Position numbers and translations under genes: made by a program. Below the pieces are notes generated by a model, which saw only the letters and a list, made by a program, of their open reading frames with translations, was not told where the DNA came from and made no database searches. From contig CM032815.1 in NCBI GenBank assembly GCA_019155185.1, forward strand, positions 4,287,001 to 4,351,000: a stretch of 64,000 nucleotides of DNA, given 5' to 3'. Positions 35,721 through 47,900 of this stretch are shown one piece after another. This stretch comes from Beaufortia kweichowensis (taxonomy: Eukaryota; Chordata; Actinopteri; Cypriniformes; Gastromyzontidae). The stretch's first letter is position 1. Each line of letters opens with the position of its first letter.

Positions 35721-36220
35721 TAGCGTCTGTTCAATACACTTCTTGTTAAAATACCTATTCAGTATTGTCGCAGACTGGAGTTATCCAACTTACTGCTTCT
35801 GTTTAGACTGTTAAATCCGACTGGTGTTGTTTTGATACTGATCTGCAGGTTTTAAAGGTGAACTGAACGGTGATGGACATCCAGCCAATCAGAGGAGTGG
35901 AGGAGATTTTAGCACCTCCTCTAAACCGCACTGATTGTGTGTGTTTACACTATATAAAAACAAATAAAATTAATAGTTTTCTATTTCATTTATTTCAACT
36001 TTATAAATAATTGCATTGTTCTTAATTAATTTGGTGAAATTCATAATATTGTATTAATAAGAATAATAATATTGCATTTAAGAATCCATTTTATAGATCG
36101 TTTTAACACATTTTAATTGGCCCTTAAACTACAGTAAAGATTAAAAAAGAACTGTAAGAGACTCCTGCCAGATGGGACACTTGATGTTTCCTAATATCCC
36201 AATATTTCTTTTTCCATAAT

Positions 36221-36367
36221 GCCAAAGATCGCCCAGTGACCTTCACTGCCCAGTTCTTCTTGCCAGGCTTGGCCAGCAGTCAGATCATGGCAGAAAGACG
36301 ATTCACCTCTTATCACTGTCCGATCTGCCGCATGTTCATGGATACTGCAGACAGTCTTCTTCTTTAA
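36221..36367 (+). other. Unexplained GC-richer open stretch with CPIC motif
   Basis: A 49-codon open frame between dgat2 and mogat2, preceded by a pyrimidine-rich tract. It reads PVTFTAQFFLPGLASSQIMA, then YHCPICRMFMDTAD, and ends TAA. C-P-I-C resembles a zinc-binding knuckle half. A minus-strand frame is also open, so the coding strand is unclear. It may be a relic exon or transposon piece; no family is claimed. Confidence 0.25.
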
Positions 36368-38267
36368 TCAACTTATCTGTTTATCATCTCTTTCTTTATG
36401 TAGTGTATTTTAAATGCTTATCTTTGCTGCTATTGTTCAAATACTAAATATTACTGCTTGAAACATCATGTGTACATCATCCTCTGATTTTATTGTATAC
36501 AGGACACATTTTGAAATTTTGTTGTGTGTTAGATTTTACAGATGGAATTAATCCTATTTTACTACTGGATTGAAGTTTATAAAAGCAATATATAAAAGCA
36601 GTTTATTTCTATCCTCATCATTGTCATCCAGTTCATCATGGTTTTTTACAATAGTTACAGGTTGCCAGTCTGCAAACTGAGATGAGGAAATAAATTCAGT
36701 CTAGACAGTTCATTGCATAAACTGTAACACTGCCATTTTTACAGTATCAATATTAAAGGTCCATTTGGCTGATCTTTAAACTTCGTTCTAGATTAGAAAA
36801 GTTTTTATTTGTTAGGCAGTTATTGCTGTACATTGATTTACAGATTGAATGTATGAATGTTTTAATGTGACATACTTATCAATATCTGAAGGTGAAACAT
36901 TAACATTTTTGTGTTTTTGGTGTGATTTTGTGCTTTGTTGGTATGTTTTGCTTGATTATTTGCTTCTTAGTTTTTTAATTCCAATCTTTTTCTCGTTTTA
37001 CACTGAAATAGTAGAACTGTAACATGTAGTGTGATTTTTGTTGAAATAATGGTAATTCACATTGCTTGTTTGGTGTTAAGTGAAGATAAGGTGTTGTTGA
37101 TAAAGACTGTATCAAGTATCTGGCCTTCTTGTACTTTGCTCTTCTGTTCAGAAAAATAATGATAGAATTTTTCTTCAACACCAAAATGAAGCTCATAACA
37201 GGTTCAAAGTTCACCTGGATGGAGCATATTTCCCAGTGTCTGCATGTTTTTAGACATACAAGAGATACACGTTCATACCCTGGCACATATGTACATGCAA
37301 ACATGCCCCACCCTGCAACACACATGCACATGGCAAATTGCACAAAGAAAAGCACAAGGATTTCAGGTACAGTTTCTTTCTCCATCGTGTCGTAATAAAG
37401 AGCATTCATTTTTCAGATTGCTCCAGCATGATTGTGTCTGCATCTATGGCTTTGGATGAATTAACAGTGAACTTAGCACAACAGAACAGTGAGCTTGTAT
37501 TAATCTGATGATGTAAATAATCACTCTAAAAGCTTTAACCCTGAACGAACAGAAATCAGTAGATTTAATAAAACCCAGAAAATATTTCAGACAGTTGTAC
37601 CTGCACCACAAATGTAGATGACAACCCGTCTGGCCAACCTTTTAGCATCTTTTAATAGTCCCTTAGCGTGTTATCAGAAAGTATGAGACATACGAGTCAA
37701 CACAAGTCCAATCTGCCAGCAAGGTCCAGGAGCTAAGGTTGGTGAAACGCCTCTTACCTCCCCCTAATACCCACCATTCACGAATCAGTCTGTTTTATTT
37801 TGTTCTATAACTAACAGCAGAGTCACTTCATGGCTGCACCTCTGACCTAATATTCCCATACATGTCATATTTGTACTATATTTGAACCCGTGGCATTAAG
37901 TCTTTCATCCACACTTGAAATGGTCCGAGCTGGATTTTACTGGTTTGAATCTTGGCAGCCTGTGGCTACTGTCTGCGTAACCATCATGGTTGTTAAGAAA
38001 TTTGTCCTCTATTACGTGACTCAGTCCTTTTCTACAGTGTGCATTGTGAAATGAGGCTGACCATTGCATCGTGAGAGCTCTGGAGTTACTGTCATTTAGC
38101 TTTTTACATCCTTACATGAATAAGTTTCAACTTTATCTTACTATGTGTTGTAATGAGCAGTGACCTTTACACAACTCTCAAATATTCTTTAGGGACACAA
38201 CTGTCTTTTTACATGTAAAATTGGATTTGAGGCATTCAAGAGAAAATTGGTAGTAAATGGCTGTAGA

Positions 38268-38273
38268 TTTATT
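38268..38273 (-). terminator. Possible mogat2 polyadenylation signal
   Basis: AATAAA on the minus strand about 200 bases after the mogat2 stop codon, a usual 3' UTR distance. Confidence 0.4.
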
Positions 38274-38473
38274 CAGATGTGTTTAAAACCATTAACAGAA
38301 ATGATAGCATGAACTATTGCAAATAAATTAATTGTTATGCCTTTTTCAAAATTAATAAAATAATGATTTGATGGTGTAGCTAATGATGTAACATTACTCA
38401 TACATTCTCACTGTTTCTCTTTCTATTACACACAAACAAGCAAACACGCACACACTTTAGTGATGGTCACAGG

Positions 38474-38628
38474 TTATTGAATCACCAGGTAAGAGTCTTC
38501 AGGTACTCCATAATTTGCTTTGTGTTCCTCAAACAGTTGTGTGAGTTCATCCATGTAGAGCTGATGAAGATTGTCTAGATCTTCTGCAGTGGGTTTCTCC
38601 TTTTTCTCCACTTTGATTGGTCGACCCA
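38474..38628 (-). CDS. mogat2: mogat2 exon 6 with stop codon
   Basis: Encodes VGRPIKVEKKEKPTAEDLDN, LYMDELTQLFEEHKANYGVP and SYLVIQ, then TAA. Acceptor TTCAAG is a weak, non-pyrimidine-preceded site. Confidence 0.93.
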
Positions 38629-41600
38629 CTTGAAGAAAGAAAAAGGATGAAACACTTCAGTTATCAGCATACAATAAAAAAGTCAATTAAAATTCTTTTG
38701 CATGGATGTAGTGGAAAAACACAGGCACAGAAAAAAGAAAGACCCCAGTGTATTCCGAAGATCACCATGAAATAGTCTGAGGTAGGCAATTTTCTTTCTT
38801 GCATTTGCATATTTCTTACTTAACCAGCAATCTGATACAACAAAAGTGTATATGCTTTTGTTAGTCCGCTACTTCTGGCAGGATTGGGTGGACTGTCATT
38901 CTTAAGACAATTTCATAGAACAGAAAAACTTTTAGTTGCATCAGCTTAATATTCTAAGTACAGTATGTGTGTACAGGCTGATATTGAAATTGACTGTAGA
39001 TAACCTCATACTGTAGCTACTGTAACAGACATGGCCTAAAAGTTGAAAGAGTTTACTTTCTAAAAATCTGAGCTCAATACCAGGTTATTATACTATCTGC
39101 CATCTGTGTATTTGTTCGGCTCTACCAAGCAACTCAGATATCTTAACATCTCTGAGGTTCAACGATCGATGCACCTCACGTTTGCTGATATGAACATCTG
39201 ACATTTCTGTAAGCAAATACCACGCTCAACCCATATGGGATTAGCGTGGTTTGGACCTGTTACAGTAGGCTAAAAAAAGAAGAAGATAAGGCCCATGCAT
39301 TGATACACTACAGTGCTAAGCAAACTGAGGTGGAAGAGGTGAGAGCAAATATTGCATCCATGCAAAGATAGACACCACAGAAACTGGCACAGAATACCTT
39401 TTTAATATGTACTCTGTCCTATCATTTACACTTAATTGTGGCTTGATACTGCTTATATCTGACTAAAATTAACTTACCAACAGTGTTGATGGGCTTTCTG
39501 TAGGGCATTAGGCCAAAGCTGTATTGGAAAACTCCTCGTGCGTGGAAGAGAGGCAACGAAACACCCATGATGTTTTGCAGGCGCTCTTGAATATATCGCA
39601 ACCACGTTCCGCGAGGGTTCTCCACCTGATCGTACACCTCACTCTCTCCAAAAGAATATATAGGCACCAAATGGGCACTGAAATGAAAAATATAGATTTT
39701 AAACCAAATGCTAAGATGGGAAAGTAGTTTGTTATACATACCTCGTATTTATATTTTTTAGTTGTCCATCGAATTACTTTATAAAAGCAGTTATATTACA
39801 ATCATGATCATGCATTATGCCATATACCAGAAGTGCAAGTTAATTTCTTTTGTACAATGTGACTATTAAAATTTCACCTCATCACACTCTTCAGGGTCAC
39901 AGAGTATTTCATCAATTTATTGCAATTACTTGCAACTGCTAGTTGCACAAGTCTGTATTTCATAAATGGCGATTACAATATTAGTCTTTGATAACCTCTT
40001 ATACAGTGCTGCTTACCCATGCTCTATTGCAAATTTAATGAAACCCTTTTTATTGGCAAGGTGAACGATGTAGTCGCCCGGGCGGGCATCCAAAGCCTCA
40101 GGGGCACCGCCAACTGCAATGACTACAGCGTTCCCGACCCCCCTCCGCTGGAGCAGATAGCTGGCACTCTCCTTGTCCGATGGAACAAGACCTGGCATGC
40201 ACAAACATTTTACAAAATAAGTACAAAGTAAGACATAAGTATTTGTAAGTATATTATTTACTGAAAAAGTGTGTGTGAGTGAATGTTATGCTTATGGTTT
40301 CTATGATATAATATGTTGAAAAAATATGGATTTGTACAGTATTGAGCTTCTGACCTGCACTCATAACGTAGTCCCTAAAGAAGGGTGCTCTGAACCACAG
40401 CGGCAGCATCAGAAGGTTACACTTCATGCCCGGGAAGAGTTCACTGAAACCCGTGGCCTCCGTGCAGAAATTTGTAAACGCTCCAGCCACAAGAATACCA
40501 TGAGGATGAAAACCCAGCACATAGTTCTGCCTGGGGTCCAGATCGACTGTTTTCACCAGCTAACAAACACAGAAAGAAAAAACGTCAGCATAAAAATGAT
40601 TCACCCAAAGGCAAATATAAATATGCGGAGATATGACAACCTCCAGAACTCCAAAAACTCCACAAAAATTATTTTGTAAAATAGGATTTTGAAGAACGCA
40701 TATTTTGTTATCTGCTTTGATGTGTGATAAGTTAAGAGTTGTTTCCATACATTCCTAACATAAAGGGCAGAGGTCATTGATCATGTGTAGTTTACATGCA
40801 GTGCTGTTCCTTATAGTGCTGTGATCAATGATGTCCTTTCACACTAATCTAGGACAAGATAACACCCAACTGTTGATGTCAATCACTAAACGTGAAAACT
40901 TAATCAACAACACAGAACAGTCAAATGAGTCCAGACTGGTCTGTGTTAAAATAACTCATGGTTAACATTACATTTGTAGATCCAGTTCTTTAAATCTAGA
41001 TGTTTCTTTAACCAAATGTATTTTCTAATCTGCTCTTGTCCCTTATTCCATGTGGGTTAATTATTAAGAAAATACTGCTCCACTAACTAGTGTTTACTAA
41101 CACTGGAGATGTCCCTCCCTGTCACTTAGGTAATGCACACGTTTTTCTGTCTGCTAACCATTTAAATTTAATCTCATCTGTTGGTCTTTTAACAGTGTGA
41201 ACAATCATTGTTTGATAATAAAAAAAATCACACCCTGTTATTTCACTGTACTGTGTTTAAGGAGTCACTAAACAAATATATGTCATCAAATTCCCCCAAT
41301 ACTAGGAACCCACATTTTGTACCAGTAATGGACCAACACAGAGGTAGTCTTTTGTTGAAGTTATGTTGAAAATACCCACCACATCATAACCACTCGGGCA
41401 ATTCCAGCATTACGGATGAGACATTTTCAGTCAGCTTTAAAGGCTTTTTTAATGGTACGGTTCACATTTGTAAAGAATTGCCCTCTGATATCCATGTGTC
41501 TTAAATCAGAGATCTTGCCTACTGTAAGAAGACTGTAAGAAGTGTTCTGCAATCAAATCCGAGAGGTTGTTTAAGAATGCAAGAGAAATTTGCACCAGCG

Positions 41601-43503
41601 GTTGGAGAAAGATTTCATCTTAATCAATTATTTACTCTGAATAAAAATGCTCTGTTTAACCACAGTGGTGGCTTTTTAACCCCAATGACGCATTTAGTCA
41701 TATGTTGTATTCTGTTCCGTTTCAGAATAATAAGACGAATCAAAATCGTATGGTGAATTTGGATTTTTTGTATGGGACATTTGGGGAAAAAAACACAAAA
41801 TAATAACATCACATGATTCATACAAAGCCCATTAAACAAAAACTCCCAAATAAAATTAAACAGACAGTCTTTTATGCCTATCAAAATCTATCAAATTAAT
41901 TCACTAGTAAAGCTGTAAAGTTGTTTTGAAAGAGGATATTTTCGCCTCCTTCCAAACACAATGACCTTGAGCTTTGATTGGTACAGGGGTCCACAGCCCC
42001 TCACATTGTTTACAGTATCTCATTCACTCAGAAAAGAGAGTGACTTCTCAGGACGTGCCCTCTGTTGTTCAAAAGGTGAAGAGACACCCGTTATTAACAG
42101 ATAATATACAGAGAGGACACAATACTGTACCAGAGATTTAGCACCCAGAGTGATAACATCTTCCTGATGCAGTAATTAAATCAAAGTCATTATGATGTGG
42201 GTGATATAGTACTCATTGTCAAGAAAAACAAAACAGAGTCTATCGTAAACATCAAGAGAAAAGCACAAAGTATAGCAATGTCAGTTACCAAAACAGCATT
42301 TCAAAGACAAAAAGACGTTCCTAAAAATCCTGATTTTTTTCCAGACACACCATCAGATCTGTACAGAACTTTGATCCCCGGTGCATTTATTAAATACTTA
42401 TTCAAAATTATTTCAATCAAACAATTTCTCCAGTCTTCGAAAGAAGTCATGAGGTGGAACTCATGGAACTATGCCTGTAATTATTATCCCATAGGGAGTA
42501 TGTTTTAGGCAGTTTCACACACTTTAAATAAACTTCAAAACGATTCCAAAAAAATCATAAACACTGCGATGGATTTTAACAGTCTGTACAAATGATAGAC
42601 ACTAGATGGCAGTGTTTGATTGTCATATTTTAATTTTGGCCCGCACGTCAATGTTCTTCTGTTTTTGTAATGCTTACTGGAGGTCATTGATGCACAATTG
42701 AGATCAAACTGAAAAGGATGCTTATGAAATGAGCTTAGTTTCTCTTTACATACTGCACTTACATAGGTCTGTTCACTCACCTTTATAGGGAAATAATCTC
42801 TCATGTACTTAAAAACTCGCATGCTGCAGAGTAAAGGCAGCTTTCTACCGCCTCTTGAGGGCGTGTCCCAATCGATGAACCACCAGGTGGCGTAGAGCAC
42901 ACTGACGAGCCAGAACCGAGTGAAGAGCAAGTACACGAACAGTATTGTACAGAGAGGGGCTAAGAAATGAAACAAAAAGAATAAACACATATAAGCATAA
43001 CACATGTAAATCTGTACAACACTACAAAAATCCATGAAAATGCTTTTATATAAAGAAACTTTTGTTTCTTGGATTCAAACCCATGACCTTGTGATTTCTG
43101 GCACATCACTTGATTAAATGTACAGAAGAAAAAAGTCATTCATGGTCATTAAACTTTTGTTATGAATTGCTTTATAATTGTTCTCTTTGTTTGTACAATG
43201 AACTATGACAGTCAATGGACCAGTGAAGCTTGTAGACCTAAATTTATAATATCTTATCTTTATCTTACTTCTCTGTGTGAAGCATAAAAATGATAACCTA
43301 AGGATATAAAACATAATCTAAGAAGCATTAAGCCCATTTGCAATGTGTTTGGAGACATTCAAAGTCAGCTCTAAATGGATCAACAGAAAGGTCAAGGAAA
43401 ATGCACTTACCAAGAGCCAAGAAAGAAAGACCCAGAACAGTACGGCAGCAGTCTGGAGCCTCCTATCCAGAGGCACATCTTTAGGAGCGAAAACAATCTT
43501 CAT
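38474..43503 (-). CDS. mogat2: Monoacylglycerol O-acyltransferase 2 (phase defect at exon 1/2)
   Basis: Six exons encode about 335 residues of the DGAT2/MOGAT family. MGAT2 makes diacylglycerol from 2-monoacylglycerol and acyl-CoA in the ER, chiefly in gut fat absorption (family knowledge). Recognisable blocks are FAPKDVPLDRRLQTAAVLF, LLFTRFWLVSVLYATWWFID, YFP, HPHG (about residues 109-112), PLWFRAPFFRDYVMSAG, NAVVIAVGGAPEALDARPGD and SLPLFHARGVFQYSFGLMPY. PLWFRAPFFRDY and EALDARPG separate MOGAT2 from DGAT2. Synteny beside dgat2 agrees. The exons sum to 1007 nt, one short of a multiple of three. The deficit sits at the exon 1/exon 2 junction, where canonical splicing shifts the frame. The gene may be functional through a donor 4 nt downstream, mis-assembled, or broken. 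Confidence 0.9.
39478..39677 (-). CDS. mogat2: mogat2 exon 5
   Basis: Encodes AHLVPIYSFGESEVYDQVEN, LRYIQERLQNIMGVSLPLFH and GVFQYSFGLMPYRKPINTV. Acceptor TTTCAG, donor GTAAGT. Confidence 0.96.
40017..40191 (-). CDS. mogat2: mogat2 exon 4
   Basis: Encodes LVPSDKESASYLLQRRGVGN, GGAPEALDARPGDYIVHL and NKKGFIKFAIEHG. Acceptor GCCAG, donor GTAAGC. Length 175 nt. Confidence 0.96.
40355..40559 (-). CDS. mogat2: mogat2 exon 3 (catalytic HPHG)
   Basis: Encodes LVKTVDLDPRQNYVLGFHPH, AGAFTNFCTEATGFSELFPG and PLWFRAPFFRDYVMSAG. Acceptor GTTAG, donor GTCAGA (weak). Length 205 nt. Confidence 0.95.
40560..42780. other. mogat2 intron 2
   Basis: 2.2 kb AT-rich intron with one CTCF-like site at 42599. The remaining mogat2 introns (38629-39477, 39678-40016, 40192-40354, 42960-43410) hold nothing but a SINE fragment at 43039. 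Confidence 0.8.
42599..42612 (+). promoter_or_regulatory. CTCF-like site
   Basis: ACACTAGATGGCAG, 13 of 14 positions of the CTCF core. In mogat2 intron 2. Confidence 0.35.
42781..42959 (-). CDS. mogat2: mogat2 exon 2
   Basis: Encodes PLCTILFVYLLFTRFWLVSV, WWFIDWDTPSRGGRK and MRVFKYMRDYFPIK. Its 179 nt equal dgat2 exons 3 and 4 together (108+71). In the frame set by a phase-0 exon 1 it hits TGA at the YMRDY position. Confidence 0.93.
43039..43112 (-). mobile_element. Degraded SINE fragment
   Basis: The minus strand reads CAAGGTCATGGGTTTGAATC (B box), then a decayed GGATAAAA-type tail. mogat2 intron 1. Confidence 0.5.
43411..43503 (-). CDS. mogat2: mogat2 exon 1 with start codon
   Basis: Encodes MKIVFAPKDVPLDRRLQTAA, then VLFWVFLSWLL, matching human [20 protein letters not shown]. 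It ends TTG before donor GTAAGT in phase 0, whereas exon 2 needs a phase-1 partner. The second GT of GTAAGTGC would give phase 1 and add one residue. Confidence 0.85.
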
Positions 43504-44326
43504 GGTTTAACCAGACCCAGGGAAGACGGCAAGAGCCGGCGAGAGGCCGAGAGATCAGCGCAGCACAGGGATCTTCACTCTGGGGTCAAAGTCTGGTACC
43601 ATGTCTTGGCCTGCTACCCTCCTCCTTTCATCTACTTACTTATCTGATCATTCACTTAATGTGATAGGGTTATTACCTAGGAGTACACTATGAGACCTTT
43701 GACTCTAAAGGCAATGAGCTGTGCAAAGAAGTACATAAATAGTGTATGCATTCATGTAAAAAATAAGCATTTGTTTTATGTTTTAGCAAATAACAAATTC
43801 ATTTTGATTTTCTCTGTATAGTCAAATATATTTCCTAATATTAAAAGAGGTTTTATTATTTTGTTATGTGTAACTGGAGCATATCTCACATAGCTTTAAC
43901 AGCGGCAGCCTCAATAACCTCATGGAGTGGGCGTGGCTTTACGCCGGACCACTCCCACTGCGGACGTTGCGTGATGACGATGTGGCAGGTGATTCAGCTC
44001 CCTCGATGGATGCTGAACGGAGGAAGCGTGAGGGAGGGGCTGCTGTATCTTGCAAAAATTATTCTCGTATCGTAACAAGATCAGGGTAACAGTACGGACA
44101 TATCAGAGCAAAACCAGAATATTTTACGCTTTTTTTTTTACGACGTAATGTCGCTTTTTGGATTCGGATTTCTATTCTCTCATCTTTGACAAGAATAAAA
44201 TCCTGTGTGTGCGAATCGGACATTTTGCGCATCCCCGTGAGGCTCGAGGGAGGGTTTAGTAATTCTGCAAACTGAGTAAAAACAGCTTTGGATAACAAAG
44301 CGATTGGCACAACACACGCCAGCATC
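43504..44326. promoter_or_regulatory. Shared upstream region of mogat2 and map6
   Basis: The 823-base divergent spacer. Its left part is AT-rich. From about 43920 to 44060 it turns GC- and CpG-richer (TGGGCGTGGC, GACCACTCCCACTGCGGACG, GGAGGAAGCG), a plausible map6 promoter or 5' UTR. Because the two genes are expected in different tissues (gut and neuron), a single bidirectional promoter is not assumed. Confidence 0.4.
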
Positions 44327-44979
44327 ATGGCATGGCCCTGCATCTCCAGAGCCTGCTGTATGGCTCGGTTCTGGAACCAGCTGGACAAGGCCGACATTGC
44401 GGTGCCGTTGGTTTTTACCAAGTACTCGGACGTGTCCGAAATGCAGCATCTTCACCTGCAGCAGCCCGCGCAGAAGCAGCCGCACGCGGTGGCCATAGAA
44501 ACGCAGCCGCTTCATAACGACCACGACGGAGGACCCAAAGAGGAGATCATCTCCGGATCCGTGATGCGCCAGGACTTCAAACACTGGAAAGTTCGTCCAG
44601 AGCCCAGCTGCAAACCTAGGAATGAGTATCACTGCCCCGATGTCCCTTTTAACAACGAGACCCAGTATCAAAAGGACTTCAAACCCTGGCCTATCCCAAA
44701 AAGGGGAGACCATCCGTGGATTCCCAAACCTAGTCCGACCATTGACCGGATCCCTGAACGGTCCAAACACACCAATGCAGAGGTGGACAGTGGAGTGGAA
44801 AAAAGTGAGATTGCAGACAAGGTGCAGGAGAAGGAAATCCTGTCTAGTGAAAGGAAAAAGAGGGTAACTAAGAAAGTGTTGGATGGGCACGCCGCCACTA
44901 CAGAGGGCAAAGGGAGGGCAGCAGCGGATGCCCTCAACCGGCAGATCAAACAGGAAGTTACTTCCGGAAGCTCTTACAG
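44327..44979 (+). CDS. map6: map6 exon 1 with start codon
   Basis: Encodes residues 1-217, from MAWPCISRACC through GDHPWIPKP to GRAAADALNRQIKQEVTSGS. The last block is near-identical to human. Donor GTAAAC. Most lines of open frame on the opposite strand here are shadows. Confidence 0.96.
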
Positions 44980-47900
44980 GTAAACATTACTAATTATTAT
45001 TGTGTCTGAGTAATTCTGATGATATGATATTGCATGGCTTTAGATTTGTGCATTAGTGTGTCTGTGAAATAAGGAAAGAAATATAAAGAAGATCATCTCT
45101 GGCTTTAGGGTTGGCCTTAGGATTGGTAATGTTTTATAAGTTTAAAAAATCATTAAAGTAATTATGCTTATAATAGTTTCTATTAGTTGATTCCAGTTCG
45201 TATGTTGTAATACAAAATGGTGGTTGTCAAATTTAAGCATCTCCACTGTGTAAACAAAGTTTCTGGATCATCACCCAGCTTGTTTGTAAAACTGTGGTGG
45301 CTTTCCCTGATAAATAATAACAGATGGGCCTGAAGTTTGTATGGTGCTTTGCTGTTCCTGTTTTGGTCTGTTAATTGTGAATAGAAATAAAAATCTCCCT
45401 ATTTTGGATTTGGGTTCAGAGCCTCTATTGAAAAGCAAGTTGTGTTTAACTGACAGGTGTGTAAGTGCATTGACCCATAATTGTTTGGAGATACCCATTA
45501 ATTTGCCAAGGTATTAATTGATACATGTTGCTGTCCTATTTGCACTTGTAAAGGTCTGATTTCTATTTGCAGCATTTTTAACAGCACAGTTCCAGTTGTT
45601 CCTTTATTTTAAAATTTGAGAATCAACAATCATACAGTATGTGTTGTGTGTAATTGTTTTTTGTTGTAGACTTTAGACGACCTGCACATATTAGGCTGAT
45701 GTTATTTTGTGGGTGAGAACTTTAATCTAAAAGTGTCTGATGGTGACCAGGGACAGCACATTTTTTCCTGTTTGTTATCAGGACTTCTTTTTAAAGTATA
45801 TATAGTATCTGCACAAACAAATAAAATGCGGCATCATCAAGTTTGTGCCCCAGTGCATGTAAGAGTTGTGATAGAGAGATACTTTAAATGTAAAAGCTCA
45901 GGATTAGTTTGACTTAATCTTATGTTTAGTTCTGAGTTTGTCGTTCTGTCACCCTACAAAGCAGAGACAGGCTAAAGCTTTATAACAGGCAAAGATACAA
46001 GCTGATGAAACTGAATATCAAAAATGATGATCCTCTTATAGTAAGAAGCTTGAAAAAATAACAGTGTAGCATTTCATTTTGAGTCAGAGAAATCACTGTG
46101 TTGCCTGACAGGATGCAGGATGTTTTCTCATTTTTTCTTTTCCTGCAGACCAATAACCTGAAAATGATGTGATTGTTTATTTGGGAACCAAAAGTTTGGA
46201 AAGCTGTATGTGTTATTGAAGTACTTCAATACACAGTTACTGAGTGCAATTATATTAGTGTTTATCATATTTAGAAAACAAAAAGCCTTCTATTTATTTT
46301 TTCCCTTCATTCCTGTCCTTAGGATTTATCAGTTCAAATTATTAAAAAAAAAAAAAATGTTTTTCATCATCTTTAATCAAAATGTAATGACTTGCTCTGC
46401 TTCCAATCAATTCTTATTAAAGAAATCCAGTCCTGCCTAACAGTTTAATCTGATTGAACATCCTGTACATGACATTACAGAAGTAAAATGGGTTGTCTCT
46501 TCATGTTGACTTCACTTCATGTGATCAAAGTACATACATGCAATGCATAACACAACACTCTTTGTATAGTGTATTGCAATAAATTAGCTTTTATGCTCTT
46601 CCTCTCTTTTCTTGTGTAGTGCAGTAATTTATAGCCACTGTAACCATTCAAACACTGAAATCAATAAGAAGCAGCAGTGAGAAAAGGGGAGTTTTGCCTT
46701 ACAGGGCAGTATTAGAACTCTAATCTCATTGGAATTCACTTGGAGTCAAAGTGAATGTCAGAAGGAATATGTCATGGTCTACAGTAGGTACAGCAGGAAG
46801 ATGATGCCACTAGCAAGAAGAGGAAACCTATTGATCTGAGCTCATCAGCAAAGAAGAGAGAGAGACTACAGATCACTGGTCTGTAACTAGAACAAAAAGT
46901 GACAGGGAAAATCAAAATGACCCTGTGCACGATCACAAATTAACAAAGCAATTGTGAATCTAATTGTTTGCTGTGCTTGTAAGTTACGAGAATGAATCAG
47001 CTTGACAGTCTTAATTTACCCAATTGTGTGAGTGTCTATTTTTGGTGCTTTTATGAGCTGGATAGTCAGTGCCAGATGACGGGTCACCCAGACTAAATCG
47101 AAATAATCATGTTGTTGTTTTTAGAGCAGCGTAATGTGACTAATAAAGCGAAACGTGCCTCTGTTGAATACCACACTACACTAAAGTGTTGAAATTACCC
47201 ATAATGCATTGCTCTGGCACCCCACCACACAATTCTCTAGTGCCAGCATATCACCATAGTGACACGGCTGTTCACAAAAGCTCAATGCCTCCAGAGAGGA
47301 AGAGGCATAAACCTACACCGTATTAGGAAATATGCGAATGACTTTCATGGCAACAGGTTTGAATGTGGGAGTTAGATTTTGTACAACAAACACATTATGC
47401 TAATTTATTACAATAGCCGTCTCTAAATGATTTCAGCTGTAGATGGCGTAAACAGCATTGAAGAACAGTGTTGATCAAGTGAATGATTTGACAGCTGGTA
47501 CCAAGCACTCATTTACAATAAGTACACTAAGCTCATTGTTTCCAATCCTATTGTATATGCGTAGCAATCACTGCATAGACTTTCTCTGTCTTTATATTAT
47601 TCACATTCTCTGTCTGTATGTGTATGAGTGCGTTTTTCTTTTTCTAATGCTGTATAAGCTCTGGCTCCTCCTACTTGCTTGTTGTCGGCTCTGTCAGTGT
47701 TTAGTCCCTGTGGCCTTAGACTTCTGTAGCTCCTGTTTCTCCAACTGTTCAAGCATTCTGACTGGACTTCATTGGTCTTACATAACAACTTTCAGTTGTT
47801 TCTGTTTGTTCTTCGGCTCTCAGCGGGGCTTGAGAGGCCTCACGTGAAATCCGAACACAGTGCTGCCCACAATATTATTGTGAAATGTTAATCAATTCAT

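Larger units (their letters stand above)
35721..38473. other. dgat2-mogat2 spacer
   Basis: 2.7 kb between the dgat2 5' end and the mogat2 3' end. It holds the CPIC open stretch (36221-36367) and a possible mogat2 polyadenylation signal. A 144-codon minus frame at 36975-37409 looks spurious. Confidence 0.8.

Noticed and set aside
36975..37409. 144-codon minus frame between dgat2 and mogat2
   Set aside because: No recognisable domain, no sensible promoter, AT-rich composition and a random-looking peptide; judged chance.
42535..43035. 166-codon minus frame treated as one gene
   Set aside because: Only 42781-42959 is coding (mogat2 exon 2); the remainder is flanking intron read through.
44180..44890. 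236-codon minus frame
   Set aside because: Antisense shadow of map6 exon 1, whose plus-strand product is clearly MAP6.
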